64,000 nt of DNA from Bacteroidaceae bacterium (GTDB lineage: Bacteria; Bacteroidota; Bacteroidia; Bacteroidales; Bacteroidaceae). How positions within the stretch are numbered: position 1 is the stretch's first letter; every line of letters begins with the position of its first letter. Positions 41,045-49,951 of the stretch are shown here, piece after piece. A program made the position numbers and the translations under genes. The stretch covers positions 78,624 through 142,623 of the forward strand of contig JAFXTO010000005.1 in assembly GCA_017535725.1 (NCBI GenBank), read 5' to 3'. The notes below the pieces were generated by a model. The model ran no database searches. It was not told the origin of the DNA and worked only from the letters and a program-made list of their open reading frames with translations.

Positions 41045-41052
41045 CAAAGATA
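41045..41052 (-). promoter_or_regulatory. Promoter -7 element of ECF sigma operon
   Basis: TATCTTTG on the minus strand, about 76 bases before the start at 40968. The -7 element of the divergent gene lies only 22 bp away. Confidence 0.6.
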
Positions 41053-41074
41053 ACGTTTTTTCAGCGAAAAGCTG

Positions 41075-41082
41075 TAACTTTG
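41075..41082 (+). promoter_or_regulatory. Promoter -7 element of DMT gene
   Basis: TAACTTTG on the plus strand, about 90 bases before the ATG at 41174, within the -33 region expected for the ECF sigma promoter. Confidence 0.55.
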
Positions 41083-41173
41083 CGCCGATTTTTCAAGGAA
41101 AGAGCCCTTTTCACACCACGAATCGGCAAAATTCGCAAATCCATTCATCCGTTAATTCGTTAATCCGAACATA

Positions 41174-41539
41174 ATGCAAGCCTTTCAAACCATTCTTCTG
41201 CTGTTGACCAGCAACATCTTCATGACCCTCGCCTGGTACGGTCATCTTCGTCTGCAACAGGCAGGCGTGAGCACCCATTGGCCACTCATCGCAGTCATCG
41301 CCTTCTCGTGGGGTATTGCTTTCATCGAATACTGCTTTGCCGTACCAGCCAACCGCATTGGCTTTGCGGGCAATGGAGGTCCCTTCACGCTGGTACAGCT
41401 GAAAGTCATTCAGGAAGCTATCTCGCTGATTATCTTCACCCTCATTGCAGGTTTCCTCTTTCAGGGACAGAGCCTCCATTGGAATCACTTCGTTGCCTTC
41501 GTCTGTCTCGTCCTTGCCGTGTACTTCGTGTTCAAGTAA
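41174..41539 (+). CDS. DMT family protein (DUF486)
   Basis: A 121-residue inner-membrane protein with four hydrophobic helices, matching DUF486, a short member of the drug/metabolite transporter superfamily. The diagnostic middle part reads FIEYCFAVPANRIGFAGNGGPFTLVQLKVIQEAISLIIF, and the start TILLLLTSNIFMTLAWYGHL is also typical. The substrate is unknown. It is a monocistronic plus-strand gene. Its stop codon lies inside the left arm of the AAGTAGGT element copy C. Confidence 0.9.
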   Translation: MQAFQTILLLLTSNIFMTLAWYGHLRLQQAGVSTHWPLIAVIAFSWGIAFIEYCFAVPANRIGFAGNGGPFTLVQLKVIQEAISLIIFTLIAGFLFQGQSLHWNHFVAFVCLVLAVYFVFK

Positions 41540-41677
41540 GTAGGTATTCAAAAAACGAATTACGGACACCTACTTAACAAAAAAGCCACAGATTACACCG
41601 ATTACGCGTCATCCTCATTTCCCCCGATACGTGCAGGGAGGAAGCGACAGAGCGTGTAATCCGTGTAATCTGTAGCC
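41538..41677. repeat. Composite repeat: AAGTAGGT element copy C plus AATCTGTG inverted repeat
   Basis: First an inverted repeat AAGTAGGTATTC...ACACCTACTT (41538-41575). Then AACAAAAAA, then arms GCCACAGATTACACCGATTA and GTGTAATCTGTAGCC (41585-41677). The same order is found at 62658-62779. Confidence 0.75.
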
Positions 41678-41689
41678 TTACAGAATTGC

Positions 41690-42118
41690 TTATGCCAGCG
41701 CCGAAAGGGCTTCTTCGCCGATGCTCTTGAGGCCGTTGTTGTTAATCACCTCTACAGCGTGCTCGTTGTTGTCCGTGCGGAAGATGAGAATACCTTTACC
41801 ACGCAGCAGGAAGGAGTACATATAGGTGATACTGATGTCAGCCTCGCTGAACATCTTCACGGCATCGGCAGCGCGTCCCGGCTCGTTGTCAAGTTCCAGC
41901 GCGAAGACCTCGCTGAGTGCTACAGCCACCCCTGCCTTCTTCAGTTCTTCGCAGGCTCGCATAGGTTCGCTGCAAATCAGTCGGTAGATACCATACTCTG
42001 CGGTATCGGCAATGGTAGAGGCAATGATTTGAATACCTGCCTGTTTCAGAGCGTCGAGCACCTTGATGAGTGTGCCCGAACGGTTCTCGATAAAGATGGA
42101 GAGCTGATGGATTGTCAT
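41690..42118 (-). CDS. Tandem ACT domain protein
   Basis: A 142-residue cytoplasmic protein made of two ACT domains: IHQLSIFIENRSGTLIKVLDALKQAGIQI starts the first and DNEPGRAADAVKMFSEADISITYMYSFLL lies in the second. ACT domains bind amino acids. In many anaerobes this exact type is coded behind phenylacetate-CoA ligase, as here, so it probably senses an aromatic amino acid in control of aryl-acid metabolism, which is inference. It is the last gene of the paaK-paaK-ACT unit, 145 bases after the ligase. Confidence 0.9.
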   Translation of the reverse strand: MTIHQLSIFIENRSGTLIKVLDALKQAGIQIIASTIADTAEYGIYRLICSEPMRACEELKKAGVAVALSEVFALELDNEPGRAADAVKMFSEADISITYMYSFLLRGKGILIFRTDNNEHAVEVINNNGLKSIGEEALSALA

Positions 42119-42224
42119 AGATTTATTTTAGGATTTAACGATTTTAGGATTTAATGATTTTGAATTTCTCGATTAAACGGTTATTTGGTTATTCGATTAA
42201 ACGATTTTTCGTTTTCTCGATCAA

Positions 42225-42262
42225 TCTTTCAACGTTTCAACTTTTCAACCTTTCAACCTTCA
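42225..42262 (-). repeat. TTTCAACNTTTCAAC array after phenylacetate-CoA ligase
   Basis: About four imperfect copies of TTTCAACGTTTCAACC-type 8-9-bp units immediately after the paaK stop codon (minus sense TTGAAGGTTGAAAGG). The same unit occurs at 49952-50060, 57385-57425 and 60175-60225. Confidence 0.7.
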
Positions 42263-42263
42263 A

Positions 42264-43568
42264 TTACTGATACACCTTGCGCTTGTCGACGACGCGCACG
42301 GCCTTGCCCTCGCTGACGGGCAGTGAGCCAAGCGGCACGAGTTTGACGATGGGTGTGAGGAGGATTTCGTCCTTCAAGCGCCGACGGATTTCTTTCTCCA
42401 GCGCCTGTAGCTGCTTGTAGTCGTCGGTGGGCTGTGCGAGTTCCACTTCCACAGTCATATTGTCGTTATCTTCGTCGGTGGTGAGCGTGATGAGGTAGTT
42501 GCTGGCAAGCTCGCTGAACTGCATCAGGATCTTCTCAATCTGAATCGGGAAGATATTGACGCCACGGAGCACCATCATGTCATCCGAGCGGCCTTTCATG
42601 CGGTCGAGGCGGATGTGGTTTCGGCCACAGGGACAAGTGCGGCCAAGCACTCTTGTAAGGTCGCGCGTGCGATAGCGCAGCAGCGGCATAGCCTCACGAC
42701 ACAAGGTGGTCAGCACCAGTTCTCCGATTTCTCCGTCAGGCACAGGCTCTAACGTCTCGGGGTCCACAATCTCGACGATGTAGTAGTCTTCCCAGAAGTG
42801 CAAACCATTCTGCTCGGTGCATTCGAAACCTACACCAGGGCCGCACATCTCGCTCATGCCGAAGCTGTTGTATGCTTTCACGCCCAGCATATCCTCAATG
42901 CGCTTGCGCTGCTCCTCGCTATGTGGTTCTGCGCCGATTGCCAGCATTTTGAGCTTTGTATCTTTACGTGGATCAATCCCCTGTTCCTTCATAACCTCGT
43001 AGAGACGGGTGATGTACGAGGGAACTGCATGAATGGCGGTGGTGCCAAAGTCCTTGATGAACTTAATCTGACGCAGGGAATTGCCAGCCGCAGCAGGCAC
43101 AGTGAGCATTCCCAGCTTCTCGGCACCGTACTGGAAGCCGAGACCACCGGTGAACATGCCGTAGCCGCTGGAGTTCTGGAAGACATCATCGGGACGCAGG
43201 CCGACCATCCAGAGGTTGCGTGCGACCTGGTTTGCCCACTCGTCGAGGTCCTTCTGTGTGTGCAGGATAACGGTGGGGTTGCCCGTCGTGCCGGAAGAAG
43301 AGTGCAGACGCACGCAGTCGCGGAGAGGCACACACGACATACCAAAGGGATAGGTTTCGCGCAGGTCCTGCTTTGTCGTGAAAGGCAGTTTCCGAACGTC
43401 GGCAAGCGAGTGAATGTCATCAGGCGTGATGCCCAATTCGGCAAATTTCTTACGATAGAACTCGTTGTTCATGCAGTGGCGCACGGTCTTCTGCAGGCGT
43501 TCCAGCTGGAGCGCCTCGATCTGCTCGCGCGTCAAGGTTTCAAATTCGGGGTTGAAGTACTTACTCAT
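42264..43568 (-). CDS. paaK: Phenylacetate-CoA ligase (copy 1)
   Basis: A 434-residue adenylate-forming enzyme activating phenylacetate or a related aryl acid with CoA. Motifs are the P-loop LHSSSGTTGNPTVILHT, FGMSEMCGPGVGFEC (A5-type), ELVLTTLCREAMPLLRYRTRDLTR and the zinc-binding TCPCGRNHIRLDRMKGRSDDMMVLRGVN. The start MSKYFNPEFETLTREQIEALQLERL is the usual one. It lies seven bases after the second ligase gene; two paralogs in tandem suggest different acyl specificities. In anaerobes the enzyme can run towards ATP formation from aryl-acetyl-CoA. Confidence 0.94.
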   Translation of the reverse strand: MSKYFNPEFETLTREQIEALQLERLQKTVRHCMNNEFYRKKFAELGITPDDIHSLADVRKLPFTTKQDLRETYPFGMSCVPLRDCVRLHSSSGTTGNPTVILHTQKDLDEWANQVARNLWMVGLRPDDVFQNSSGYGMFTGGLGFQYGAEKLGMLTVPAAAGNSLRQIKFIKDFGTTAIHAVPSYITRLYEVMKEQGIDPRKDTKLKMLAIGAEPHSEEQRKRIEDMLGVKAYNSFGMSEMCGPGVGFECTEQNGLHFWEDYYIVEIVDPETLEPVPDGEIGELVLTTLCREAMPLLRYRTRDLTRVLGRTCPCGRNHIRLDRMKGRSDDMMVLRGVNIFPIQIEKILMQFSELASNYLITLTTDEDNDNMTVEVELAQPTDDYKQLQALEKEIRRRLKDEILLTPIVKLVPLGSLPVSEGKAVRVVDKRKVYQ

Positions 43569-43575
43569 TATTATA

Positions 43576-44883
43576 TTAAAGTTTACGCTTGTCTATCACA
43601 TGTGCGCTCTTGCCCTGACTGCGCTCGATGGTGTTGGGGGCTTTGAGCTGCACTTTGGCAGCGATGCTGAGCACGCTCTTGAGCTTCTGTGCCAGCTTTT
43701 TCTCCAGCGAGTCGATGGCGGCGGGAGTATCGAAGACACCGGTGAAGAACTCCTGACGGATTTCTACCTGCACCTGCAGCGTGTCGAGGTTGTTGACGCG
43801 GTCCACGATGAGCATGTAGCGCGGTGCAAACTCCGGCATCGACAGCACCACGCTTTCCACCTGCGAGGGGAATACATTGATACCGCGGATGATGAGCATA
43901 TCGTCCGAACGGCCTTCGATGCGTCCCATACGAACGTTTGTGCGGCCACAATCACACGTGCCGGGCAACAACGTGCAGAGGTCGCGTGTGCGGTAGCGTA
44001 GCACAGGCATGCCTTCTTTGGTCAGTGTTGTGAACACCAGCTCACCCGTCTGTCCCAGCGGCAGTGGTTCTAACGTGTTGGGATCTATAATCTCGGGGAA
44101 GAAATGGTCCTCATTGATGTGCGAGCCGTTCTGCATCTCACATTCGTAGCTCACGCTGGGTCCCATGACCTCAGAGAGGCCATAGATATTGTAACCTTTA
44201 AGTCCCAGGCGCTCTTCGATTTCCGCACGCATACTTTCTGTCCACGGCTCAGCACCAAAGGCTCCAATTCGCAGTTTGAGGTCTTCCTTACGGATACCGA
44301 GTTTCTCCATTGTCTCAGCGAGATACAACGCATACGAAGGCGTGCAAGCCAAGCCCGTGATACCGAGGTCGTGAATCAGCTTCAGGTGCTTTTCCGTGTT
44401 GCCCGTTCCTGCAGGAATACAGGCTGCACCTAAATGTTCAACGCCGTAGTGGGCACCCAAGCCGCCCGTGAAGAGACCATAGCCGTAGGCTACGGAGAAA
44501 ATGTCGTCGCGAGTCACGCCATAGGCCGTGAGACAGCGCGCCATGCACTCGCTCCACACACCTATATCTTTACGCGTATAGCCCACGATGGTCGGTTTGC
44601 CTGTAGTACCGCTACTTGCATGGATGCGGATAATCTCACTCTGAGGAGCTGCCTGCAATCCAAAAGGATAGTTATCTCGCAAGTCCTGCTTCGTCGTGAA
44701 AGGCAACTTGCTAATATCTTCTATCGTCTGAATATCATCCGGTCGGATATCCAGTTCTTGCAATTTATGCCGATAAAAGGGCACATTATGATAGACGTAC
44801 TCCACAATCTTGTGAAGACGTTTGCCCTGGAGCGCGCTCCGTTCGTCGCGGCTCATACATTCCTTGTTCGGGTTCCAAATCAT
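43576..44883 (-). CDS. paaK: Phenylacetate-CoA ligase (copy 2)
   Basis: A 435-residue paralog of the neighbouring ligase. Visible motifs are IHASSGTTGKPTIVGYT, IYGLSEVMGPSVSYEC, ELVFTTLTKEGMPVLRYRTRDLC and TCDCGRTNVRMGRIEGRSDDMLIIRGIN. The start MIWNPNKECMSRDE at 44883 matches homologs; MSHNSTRNN at 44910 is in frame but would leave almost no leader after the promoter at 44919-44926. First gene of the paaK-paaK-ACT operon. Together with the IorAB genes at 51.5-53.8 kb it fits conversion of aromatic 2-oxoacids to aryl-acetates. Confidence 0.94.
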   Translation of the reverse strand: MIWNPNKECMSRDERSALQGKRLHKIVEYVYHNVPFYRHKLQELDIRPDDIQTIEDISKLPFTTKQDLRDNYPFGLQAAPQSEIIRIHASSGTTGKPTIVGYTRKDIGVWSECMARCLTAYGVTRDDIFSVAYGYGLFTGGLGAHYGVEHLGAACIPAGTGNTEKHLKLIHDLGITGLACTPSYALYLAETMEKLGIRKEDLKLRIGAFGAEPWTESMRAEIEERLGLKGYNIYGLSEVMGPSVSYECEMQNGSHINEDHFFPEIIDPNTLEPLPLGQTGELVFTTLTKEGMPVLRYRTRDLCTLLPGTCDCGRTNVRMGRIEGRSDDMLIIRGINVFPSQVESVVLSMPEFAPRYMLIVDRVNNLDTLQVQVEIRQEFFTGVFDTPAAIDSLEKKLAQKLKSVLSIAAKVQLKAPNTIERSQGKSAHVIDKRKL

Positions 44884-44918
44884 GTTGTTTCTTGTGCTAT
44901 TGTGTGACATTTTGAGTG

Positions 44919-44926
44919 CAAAGGTA
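44919..44926 (-). promoter_or_regulatory. Promoter -7 element of paaK-paaK-ACT operon
   Basis: TACCTTTG on the minus strand, 35 bases before the chosen start at 44883. Confidence 0.65.
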
Positions 44927-45094
44927 GGCAAAAGTTGATACTTTAGCGCACGAAACCGAAAGTTTTTGCGCTTTTGTGTAAGAAAAGACACTCTTTTACC
45001 CCTTTTTGTGCCACAAAACGACAATTCCGACGGCAAAAGCAAAGGAATGAGTAGGGATATGCGCGAGAAAAGGGAGGAGAATAAGCGCATGCAA

Positions 45095-45133
45095 CAAAAA
45101 AAAAGGCCTCTCTGCGAAGGGGAGCGGAGAGGC
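45095..45133 (-). terminator. Intrinsic terminator after alpha-glucuronidase
   Basis: On the minus strand GCCTCTC pairs with GAGAGGC around 14 bases and is followed by C and nine T. It lies 43 bases after the stop codon at 45176. Confidence 0.88.
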
Positions 45134-45175
45134 GGTAGGATGGTAATGGGAGAAATGTAGAGTGCTTTTAGAGGG

Positions 45176-47110
45176 CTACTGGTTTTGCGGCATTCGTGAG
45201 AATGAACCAAAGTAGTCGAGGCAGGTCTGCCGCCACTCACGGGCGTTCTCTTGTTGGTGAAGCAGGCGTTCTTCGACTTCCTGCCAGCGGCGTGGGTCGT
45301 TGTGGTCTGCACGCAGGAGAAGGGGGCGCAGCTGTTGCCATACATTGTGGAATCGGTCAACTTCTGCCACACCGCGATCGTAGTGCGCACAGAGTTCCTG
45401 CCACAGCGTTCGGCCGCTCTTCATCTGGTAGTCCCAGGGCACATGATGGAACCAGAGGAGGAGGTTCTCAGGACAGGCGGCGAGGTTGTCGTACTGCGAA
45501 CAGTAGGGCTCGCGATACTGAGAGGTTGCATTCGTACCAGTAGAGCTGCGGTTGAAACCAATGCCCAGCGTGTCGGCTTGATGGTAATAGACGGGACACC
45601 ACTCCAGGGGGTATTCGGGTTTGAAGCCTGCTGGGTCTGGCCCATAGTGATGGTCGAACTGGAAGATATGATGAAGCCCAAGTGGCATCATATAATCGAC
45701 ACATGCTTCGTGGCTGGCAAGCATCACTTCCGTCATAGGACGTACAAAGTTCTCGTCGTGGGTGAAGGTTAGCTGCAACCACTCCCGGGCAATCGCTTCG
45801 GAAGTCAGCTGGGGATTCCAGGCGAGACGACCGAAGGCGTACCAGTTGGCCTGCGAGAAATGATGCCCGCACCAGTTGGTGTCGTCGCCGATATTAGCCA
45901 CTCCTGCGATGCCCCGCAGACGAGCAGGTTCAACGTACGAGAAGAACTCCTTCCACATCGGGGCCAAGTAAACAAGGTGGCGCGACTGACCTGTGTATTC
46001 CTGCGTAATCTGCAGTTCCACCATATTGGGTGTCTTCTTAATCTGGTCGAAAACAGGGCTGTAGGGCTCTCGCGGCTGGAAGTCGAGCGGACCGTTCTTG
46101 GTCTGCAGGATAACGTTCTCGCGGAACTGTCCGTCGAGGGGCTGGAACTCAGACACGGCCTGCTTCACACGGTCTTCACCTTTGTGGTTGGCGCCATAGA
46201 CGAAACAACGCCACATAACGATACCGCCATGAGGCTGGAGTGCATCGGCGAGCATATTGGCACCGTCGGCATGAGTGCGGTGGTAGTCACCAGGACCAGG
46301 CTGTCCCTCGCTGTTGGCCTTGACGAGGAATCCGCCAAAATGAGGCATGAGTCGGTAGATTTCATCAACCTTCTTCTGCCACCACAACCGGACTTGCGAG
46401 TCAAGTGGGTCTGCAGTAGGCAGGCTGTCCAAGGCCATGGGCGATGCGAAATTGATACTCAGGTAAGTGCGTATTCCGTAGGGTTCCAGAAGGTCACCGA
46501 TGGCCTTCACTTTCCGCAGAATTTCATCTGACAACATCTTAGGCGACGCATTGACGTTGTTGATGACAATGCCGTTAATCCCAATGCTGGCGTTTGCACG
46601 AGCATAGTCACAGATGTGCTGCTGGAGTTCGGGTGCGATGCTAACGTTCTTACCTACTATCTGCATGTCGTCCCATTTCCAGATACTCTTACCTGCATAG
46701 CCACGCTCCACGCTTCCGTCGAGATTGTCCCAGTGGTTGAGCAGCCGCAGGTCGAAGGCGGGTTGTTCCTCCTTCGAACGGATATCACCCAGCTGTTGCA
46801 TACGCAGGAGGTCATAGGCTGCATAAAGGAGTCCGCTGGTAGTACTGGCGGTGAGGGTGATTTGCTGGGTGTCTGCAGCGATGCGGAAAGCGTCCCCTGC
46901 CCCTGCCTTCTTGTCAAGACGGAGGAGAACGGGAGTTGAACCTTTGTAAAAGTTTTTCAGCTCCTCCAGTGCCTTGCACTTGGAACCTTTGACGACCTTG
47001 GATGGCGTTGCATTGCGTTCAGTAGGTAGCCAAAGTGAGGAGCCATCGTTGGCTTTGGCCACGAGCATGAGATGGCAGGCGACCAGCAGGAAGAGGAATA
47101 GTCTTTTCAT
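45176..47110 (-). CDS. aguA: Glycoside hydrolase family 67 alpha-glucuronidase
   Basis: This enzyme removes 4-O-methyl-glucuronic acid from xylo-oligosaccharides of glucuronoxylan. The 644-residue protein has a signal peptide (MKRLFLFLLVACHLMLVAKA) and GH67 motifs: LLNHWDNLDGSVERGYAGKSIWKWDD, GINGIVINNVNASPKML, PHFGGFLVKANSEGQPGP (with the catalytic acidic residues around KANSEGQPGPGDYHRTHADGAN), ELQITQEYTGQ and LEWCPVYYHQADTLGIGFNRSSTG. It lies 19 bases after a symporter gene and before a terminator, as the last gene of the porin-symporter-aguA unit. Confidence 0.96.
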   Translation of the reverse strand: MKRLFLFLLVACHLMLVAKANDGSSLWLPTERNATPSKVVKGSKCKALEELKNFYKGSTPVLLRLDKKAGAGDAFRIAADTQQITLTASTTSGLLYAAYDLLRMQQLGDIRSKEEQPAFDLRLLNHWDNLDGSVERGYAGKSIWKWDDMQIVGKNVSIAPELQQHICDYARANASIGINGIVINNVNASPKMLSDEILRKVKAIGDLLEPYGIRTYLSINFASPMALDSLPTADPLDSQVRLWWQKKVDEIYRLMPHFGGFLVKANSEGQPGPGDYHRTHADGANMLADALQPHGGIVMWRCFVYGANHKGEDRVKQAVSEFQPLDGQFRENVILQTKNGPLDFQPREPYSPVFDQIKKTPNMVELQITQEYTGQSRHLVYLAPMWKEFFSYVEPARLRGIAGVANIGDDTNWCGHHFSQANWYAFGRLAWNPQLTSEAIAREWLQLTFTHDENFVRPMTEVMLASHEACVDYMMPLGLHHIFQFDHHYGPDPAGFKPEYPLEWCPVYYHQADTLGIGFNRSSTGTNATSQYREPYCSQYDNLAACPENLLLWFHHVPWDYQMKSGRTLWQELCAHYDRGVAEVDRFHNVWQQLRPLLLRADHNDPRRWQEVEERLLHQQENAREWRQTCLDYFGSFSRMPQNQ

Positions 47111-47129
47111 GATGGACAGGAATTATCGT

Positions 47130-48656
47130 CTACTTCTTGTAGCACTCGAAGATACTGTTGACGAGCGAGGCAGGGAGTTTGGGCGAGAGGAGGCTAACAA
47201 GGATAACGATGGGGTAACCGCCTACCATAGCGATAGCTCCGCAGTTGATGGGATTGATGGGATTGCCGAGCAACATGTTGACAACGGTCAGTCCAACACC
47301 CCAGATGAAACATGCCCAGACGGCGGAGGGAGTAACGCCACGCCAGTACAGCCCCAACATGAAAGGTGCAAGGAAAGCACCCGCCAGTGCGCCCCACGAG
47401 ATACCCATCAACTGAGCGATAAAGGTGGGCGGGTTCAGGGCTATCATCAGGGAGATGACGATGAAGAAGATGATGAGGACGCGCATGATGACGACCTTGC
47501 GTCGTTCGATACGCTCGGATACAATATCATCGATAGTACCCTCCTCCACCTCGCCGGGCAGGGATTTCTTGTCGCGGTAGATGAGGTCAAGGGTCATGGT
47601 GCTGGAACTGGTGAGGACGAGGGATGCCAGGGTACTCATGGAAGCCGACAGGACGAGCAACACGACGAGGGCAATGAGGGCATCGGGCAAGGTCACGAGC
47701 ATTGAAGGAACGATGGAGTCGAAGGCAATTTTCCCTGTAACCGCGTTAACGACAGGGGTATAAAGGCGACCAAAGCCTCCAAGGAAATAGCAACCTCCTG
47801 CCACGATGAAAGCGAAGATGGTGGAAATAATGGTGCCACGACGGATAGCGCTTTCATCCGTGATGCTATAAAACTTACCTACCATCTGAGGCAAACCCAT
47901 CGTACCGAGTGAGGTGAGAATGACCACTCCCAACAATCCCCATGGGTCGGGTCCCCAAAGGGAAGCAAAGCCCCCGTTCACGTCAGGGTCTGCATCGGAG
48001 GGAATAACGGCCAGCTTCTCCACAGCAGTGGTCAATCCACCTTGTGCATTCAGCACCGCAGCGATGACTGTGATGATACCGAAAAGCATGATGATTCCCT
48101 GGATGAAGTCGTTCATGGCCGTGGCTTTGTAACCTCCAAGAATGACATAGACAGCGGTGAGAATAGACATGATGACCACGCAGTATTCGTAGGGAATGTT
48201 GAAACCCATCTCAAAGAGGCGGGAAATACCACTATAGACTCCGGCAGTATAAGGAATCAGGAAGACGAATGCGATAATGCTGGCTACGATTCGAAGGCTC
48301 TGGCTGTTGAAACGGGTGCCGAAGAAATCGGGCATCGTGCGACTCTCGATGTGCTGTGTCATCAACTTGGTACGTCGTCCAAGGATGAGCCAAGCCAAGA
48401 GCGACCCAATTACGGCGTTGCCGATACCAATCCAAGCGGAGGAAAGACCGTACTTCCACCCGAACTGACCTGCATAACCAACAAAGACGACGGCAGAGAA
48501 ATAGGACGTTCCATAGGCAAAGGCTGTCAGCCAAGGACCTACATTACGTCCACCAAGGACGAAACCTTCCACGGAACTGGCCTGCTTGCGGGAGTAAAGA
48601 CCCACACCTACCATCACGACCAGAAAGATGATAGTCAAGAGAACTTTGATAAACAT
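47130..48656 (-). CDS. Sodium:solute symporter, sugar/uronate type
   Basis: A 508-residue SSS-family inner-membrane protein with about 13 hydrophobic helices. Features are SSVEGFVLGGRNVGPWLTAFAYGTSYFSAVVFVGYAGQFGW at the first helices, SRTMPDFFGTRFNS and GGYKATAMNDFIQGIIMLFG. The close link with a GH67 alpha-glucuronidase suggests uptake of an oligosaccharide breakdown product or a uronic acid, but the substrate is inferred. An inverted pair of REP-like elements fills the spacer before it. The start at 48656 is next to the left REP copy. Confidence 0.9.
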   Translation of the reverse strand: MFIKVLLTIIFLVVMVGVGLYSRKQASSVEGFVLGGRNVGPWLTAFAYGTSYFSAVVFVGYAGQFGWKYGLSSAWIGIGNAVIGSLLAWLILGRRTKLMTQHIESRTMPDFFGTRFNSQSLRIVASIIAFVFLIPYTAGVYSGISRLFEMGFNIPYEYCVVIMSILTAVYVILGGYKATAMNDFIQGIIMLFGIITVIAAVLNAQGGLTTAVEKLAVIPSDADPDVNGGFASLWGPDPWGLLGVVILTSLGTMGLPQMVGKFYSITDESAIRRGTIISTIFAFIVAGGCYFLGGFGRLYTPVVNAVTGKIAFDSIVPSMLVTLPDALIALVVLLVLSASMSTLASLVLTSSSTMTLDLIYRDKKSLPGEVEEGTIDDIVSERIERRKVVIMRVLIIFFIVISLMIALNPPTFIAQLMGISWGALAGAFLAPFMLGLYWRGVTPSAVWACFIWGVGLTVVNMLLGNPINPINCGAIAMVGGYPIVILVSLLSPKLPASLVNSIFECYKK

Positions 48657-48666
48657 AAGAAAAAAA

Positions 48667-48809
48667 GACTCTCCCCCCGCCCTCCCTGTTAGGGAGGGAG
48701 CAGAATCCTTAGATATTTAGGGGTTATTATTGCTATGCATATAATGATGATTCATCTTTATTGAGGGTAATCGCCCCCTCCCTAACAGGGAGGGCGGGGG
48801 GAGAGTCCC
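48667..48809. repeat. Inverted pair of REP-like elements, porin-symporter junction
   Basis: The left copy begins GACTCTCCCCCCGCCCTCCC at 48667 and ends AGAATCC at 48708. The right copy ends GGGCGGGGGGAGAGTC at 48808, next to the porin stop codon. The outer 20 bp are perfect inverted repeats. The best-preserved pair in the window. Confidence 0.85.
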
Positions 48810-49931
48810 CTAATTAAACCTTACTTGCATCTGACACATCACAGCGTGATTGCTGTCATGCACAAACTGATTACCAGCGACGTATGCACTCTTATATACG
48901 TACTGCAACTGCACGCGGCACTTCTTGAAGAACCAGTACTGGAATCCTGCGATTACCTTGTGCTGATCCTGTCCGAGGTCGGTGTTGAAGTTGAAGAAAT
49001 CGTAAGAGCCCACAAACTCCACTTTGGGTGTACCCAAGGGCACCGAGCCTGTCAGGTAGGCTCCTCGGCTTACTGCATCTCCATCATAGCCTTCGAGGTA
49101 TTCCCCATGCAGCTTCACGGCGTCACATTTATAGTCGAAGCCTGCCGTCCAGCGGTTACGCTTGTAGTCCTCTCCGTTTTTGATGGTGGGGTTGTAAACG
49201 GATGTATTTCCGCCGGTGAGGATATTGTGTCCACGTCCAATCTGTCCGGTGGCCACGAGGTTCAGTCCTTTCACGGGTCGGTATTCCAGTCGTCCGATGA
49301 AGTCCTTGTTGTTGTTGCCGTCCTTTCGGTTAATACCCTGTCCGTTCATGATTTGGAGTTCGTACCGTAGTTTCCCGTTGTTGGTTTCTCCGAAGAAGGA
49401 TAGTCCGAGGTCGCGTCCGTACTGCACTCCCATAAGTGGGTCACTGCCACATCCGGTGAGAAAAGTGACACCCTCGGAGTAAACGTCGATGGCTTCCATA
49501 GCCGTCGGAGAGAGCGGGTTTTCGTAGGACAGTCCATTCTTGAACTGACCTAAGCGTACGGTCAAGGCCTTGTTCCGCGTGATGCGAAAGTCTGTGTAGT
49601 ATTCCTGTACGACACTCGAGAAGTCGTGCATGAAGAGAAACGACCAGCGGTCGGTGATTTGGGCGTTTGCCCAGAAGAGAACGCGTTTTATCTCAAAGGT
49701 GTTGGAGTTTGTGTCGCCTTTGCGTGAATAGTTGTATCCACCTTGTGCATATCCATGCAGCTGGATTCGGTCGGCTACATCCTTTGCCCACTCGGGCGCT
49801 TTCTCTCCTACTGCACGCCGTAAAAGCGTGGGAGATTCCTGAGTCTCGGATTCGGGTTCCGTCTCAGCAAAGGCTGTCGTGCTGCCCAGGGAAACAAGTC
49901 CAAGGGCCAATAGCATGTGTTTGAGTTTCAT
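48810..49931 (-). CDS. Outer-membrane porin, OprO/OprP-like
   Basis: A 373-residue beta-barrel protein with a signal peptide (MKLKHMLLALGLVSLGSTTAFA) and many alternating amphipathic strands with aromatic belts (WSFLFMHDFSSVVQEYYTDFRI, VEFVGSYDFFNFNTDL). It ends in VRFN rather than a C-terminal Phe. The layout DRIQLHGYAQGGYNY at the mature start matches the phosphate-selective porin O/P family. The ATG at 49931 is preferred; a TTG seven codons upstream is in frame. It is followed by the symporter and GH67 genes, so it may admit glucuronoxylan oligosaccharides or anions. Confidence 0.85.
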   Translation of the reverse strand: MKLKHMLLALGLVSLGSTTAFAETEPESETQESPTLLRRAVGEKAPEWAKDVADRIQLHGYAQGGYNYSRKGDTNSNTFEIKRVLFWANAQITDRWSFLFMHDFSSVVQEYYTDFRITRNKALTVRLGQFKNGLSYENPLSPTAMEAIDVYSEGVTFLTGCGSDPLMGVQYGRDLGLSFFGETNNGKLRYELQIMNGQGINRKDGNNNKDFIGRLEYRPVKGLNLVATGQIGRGHNILTGGNTSVYNPTIKNGEDYKRNRWTAGFDYKCDAVKLHGEYLEGYDGDAVSRGAYLTGSVPLGTPKVEFVGSYDFFNFNTDLGQDQHKVIAGFQYWFFKKCRVQLQYVYKSAYVAGNQFVHDSNHAVMCQMQVRFN

Positions 49932-49951
49932 AATCAATTTTTTATTATTCA

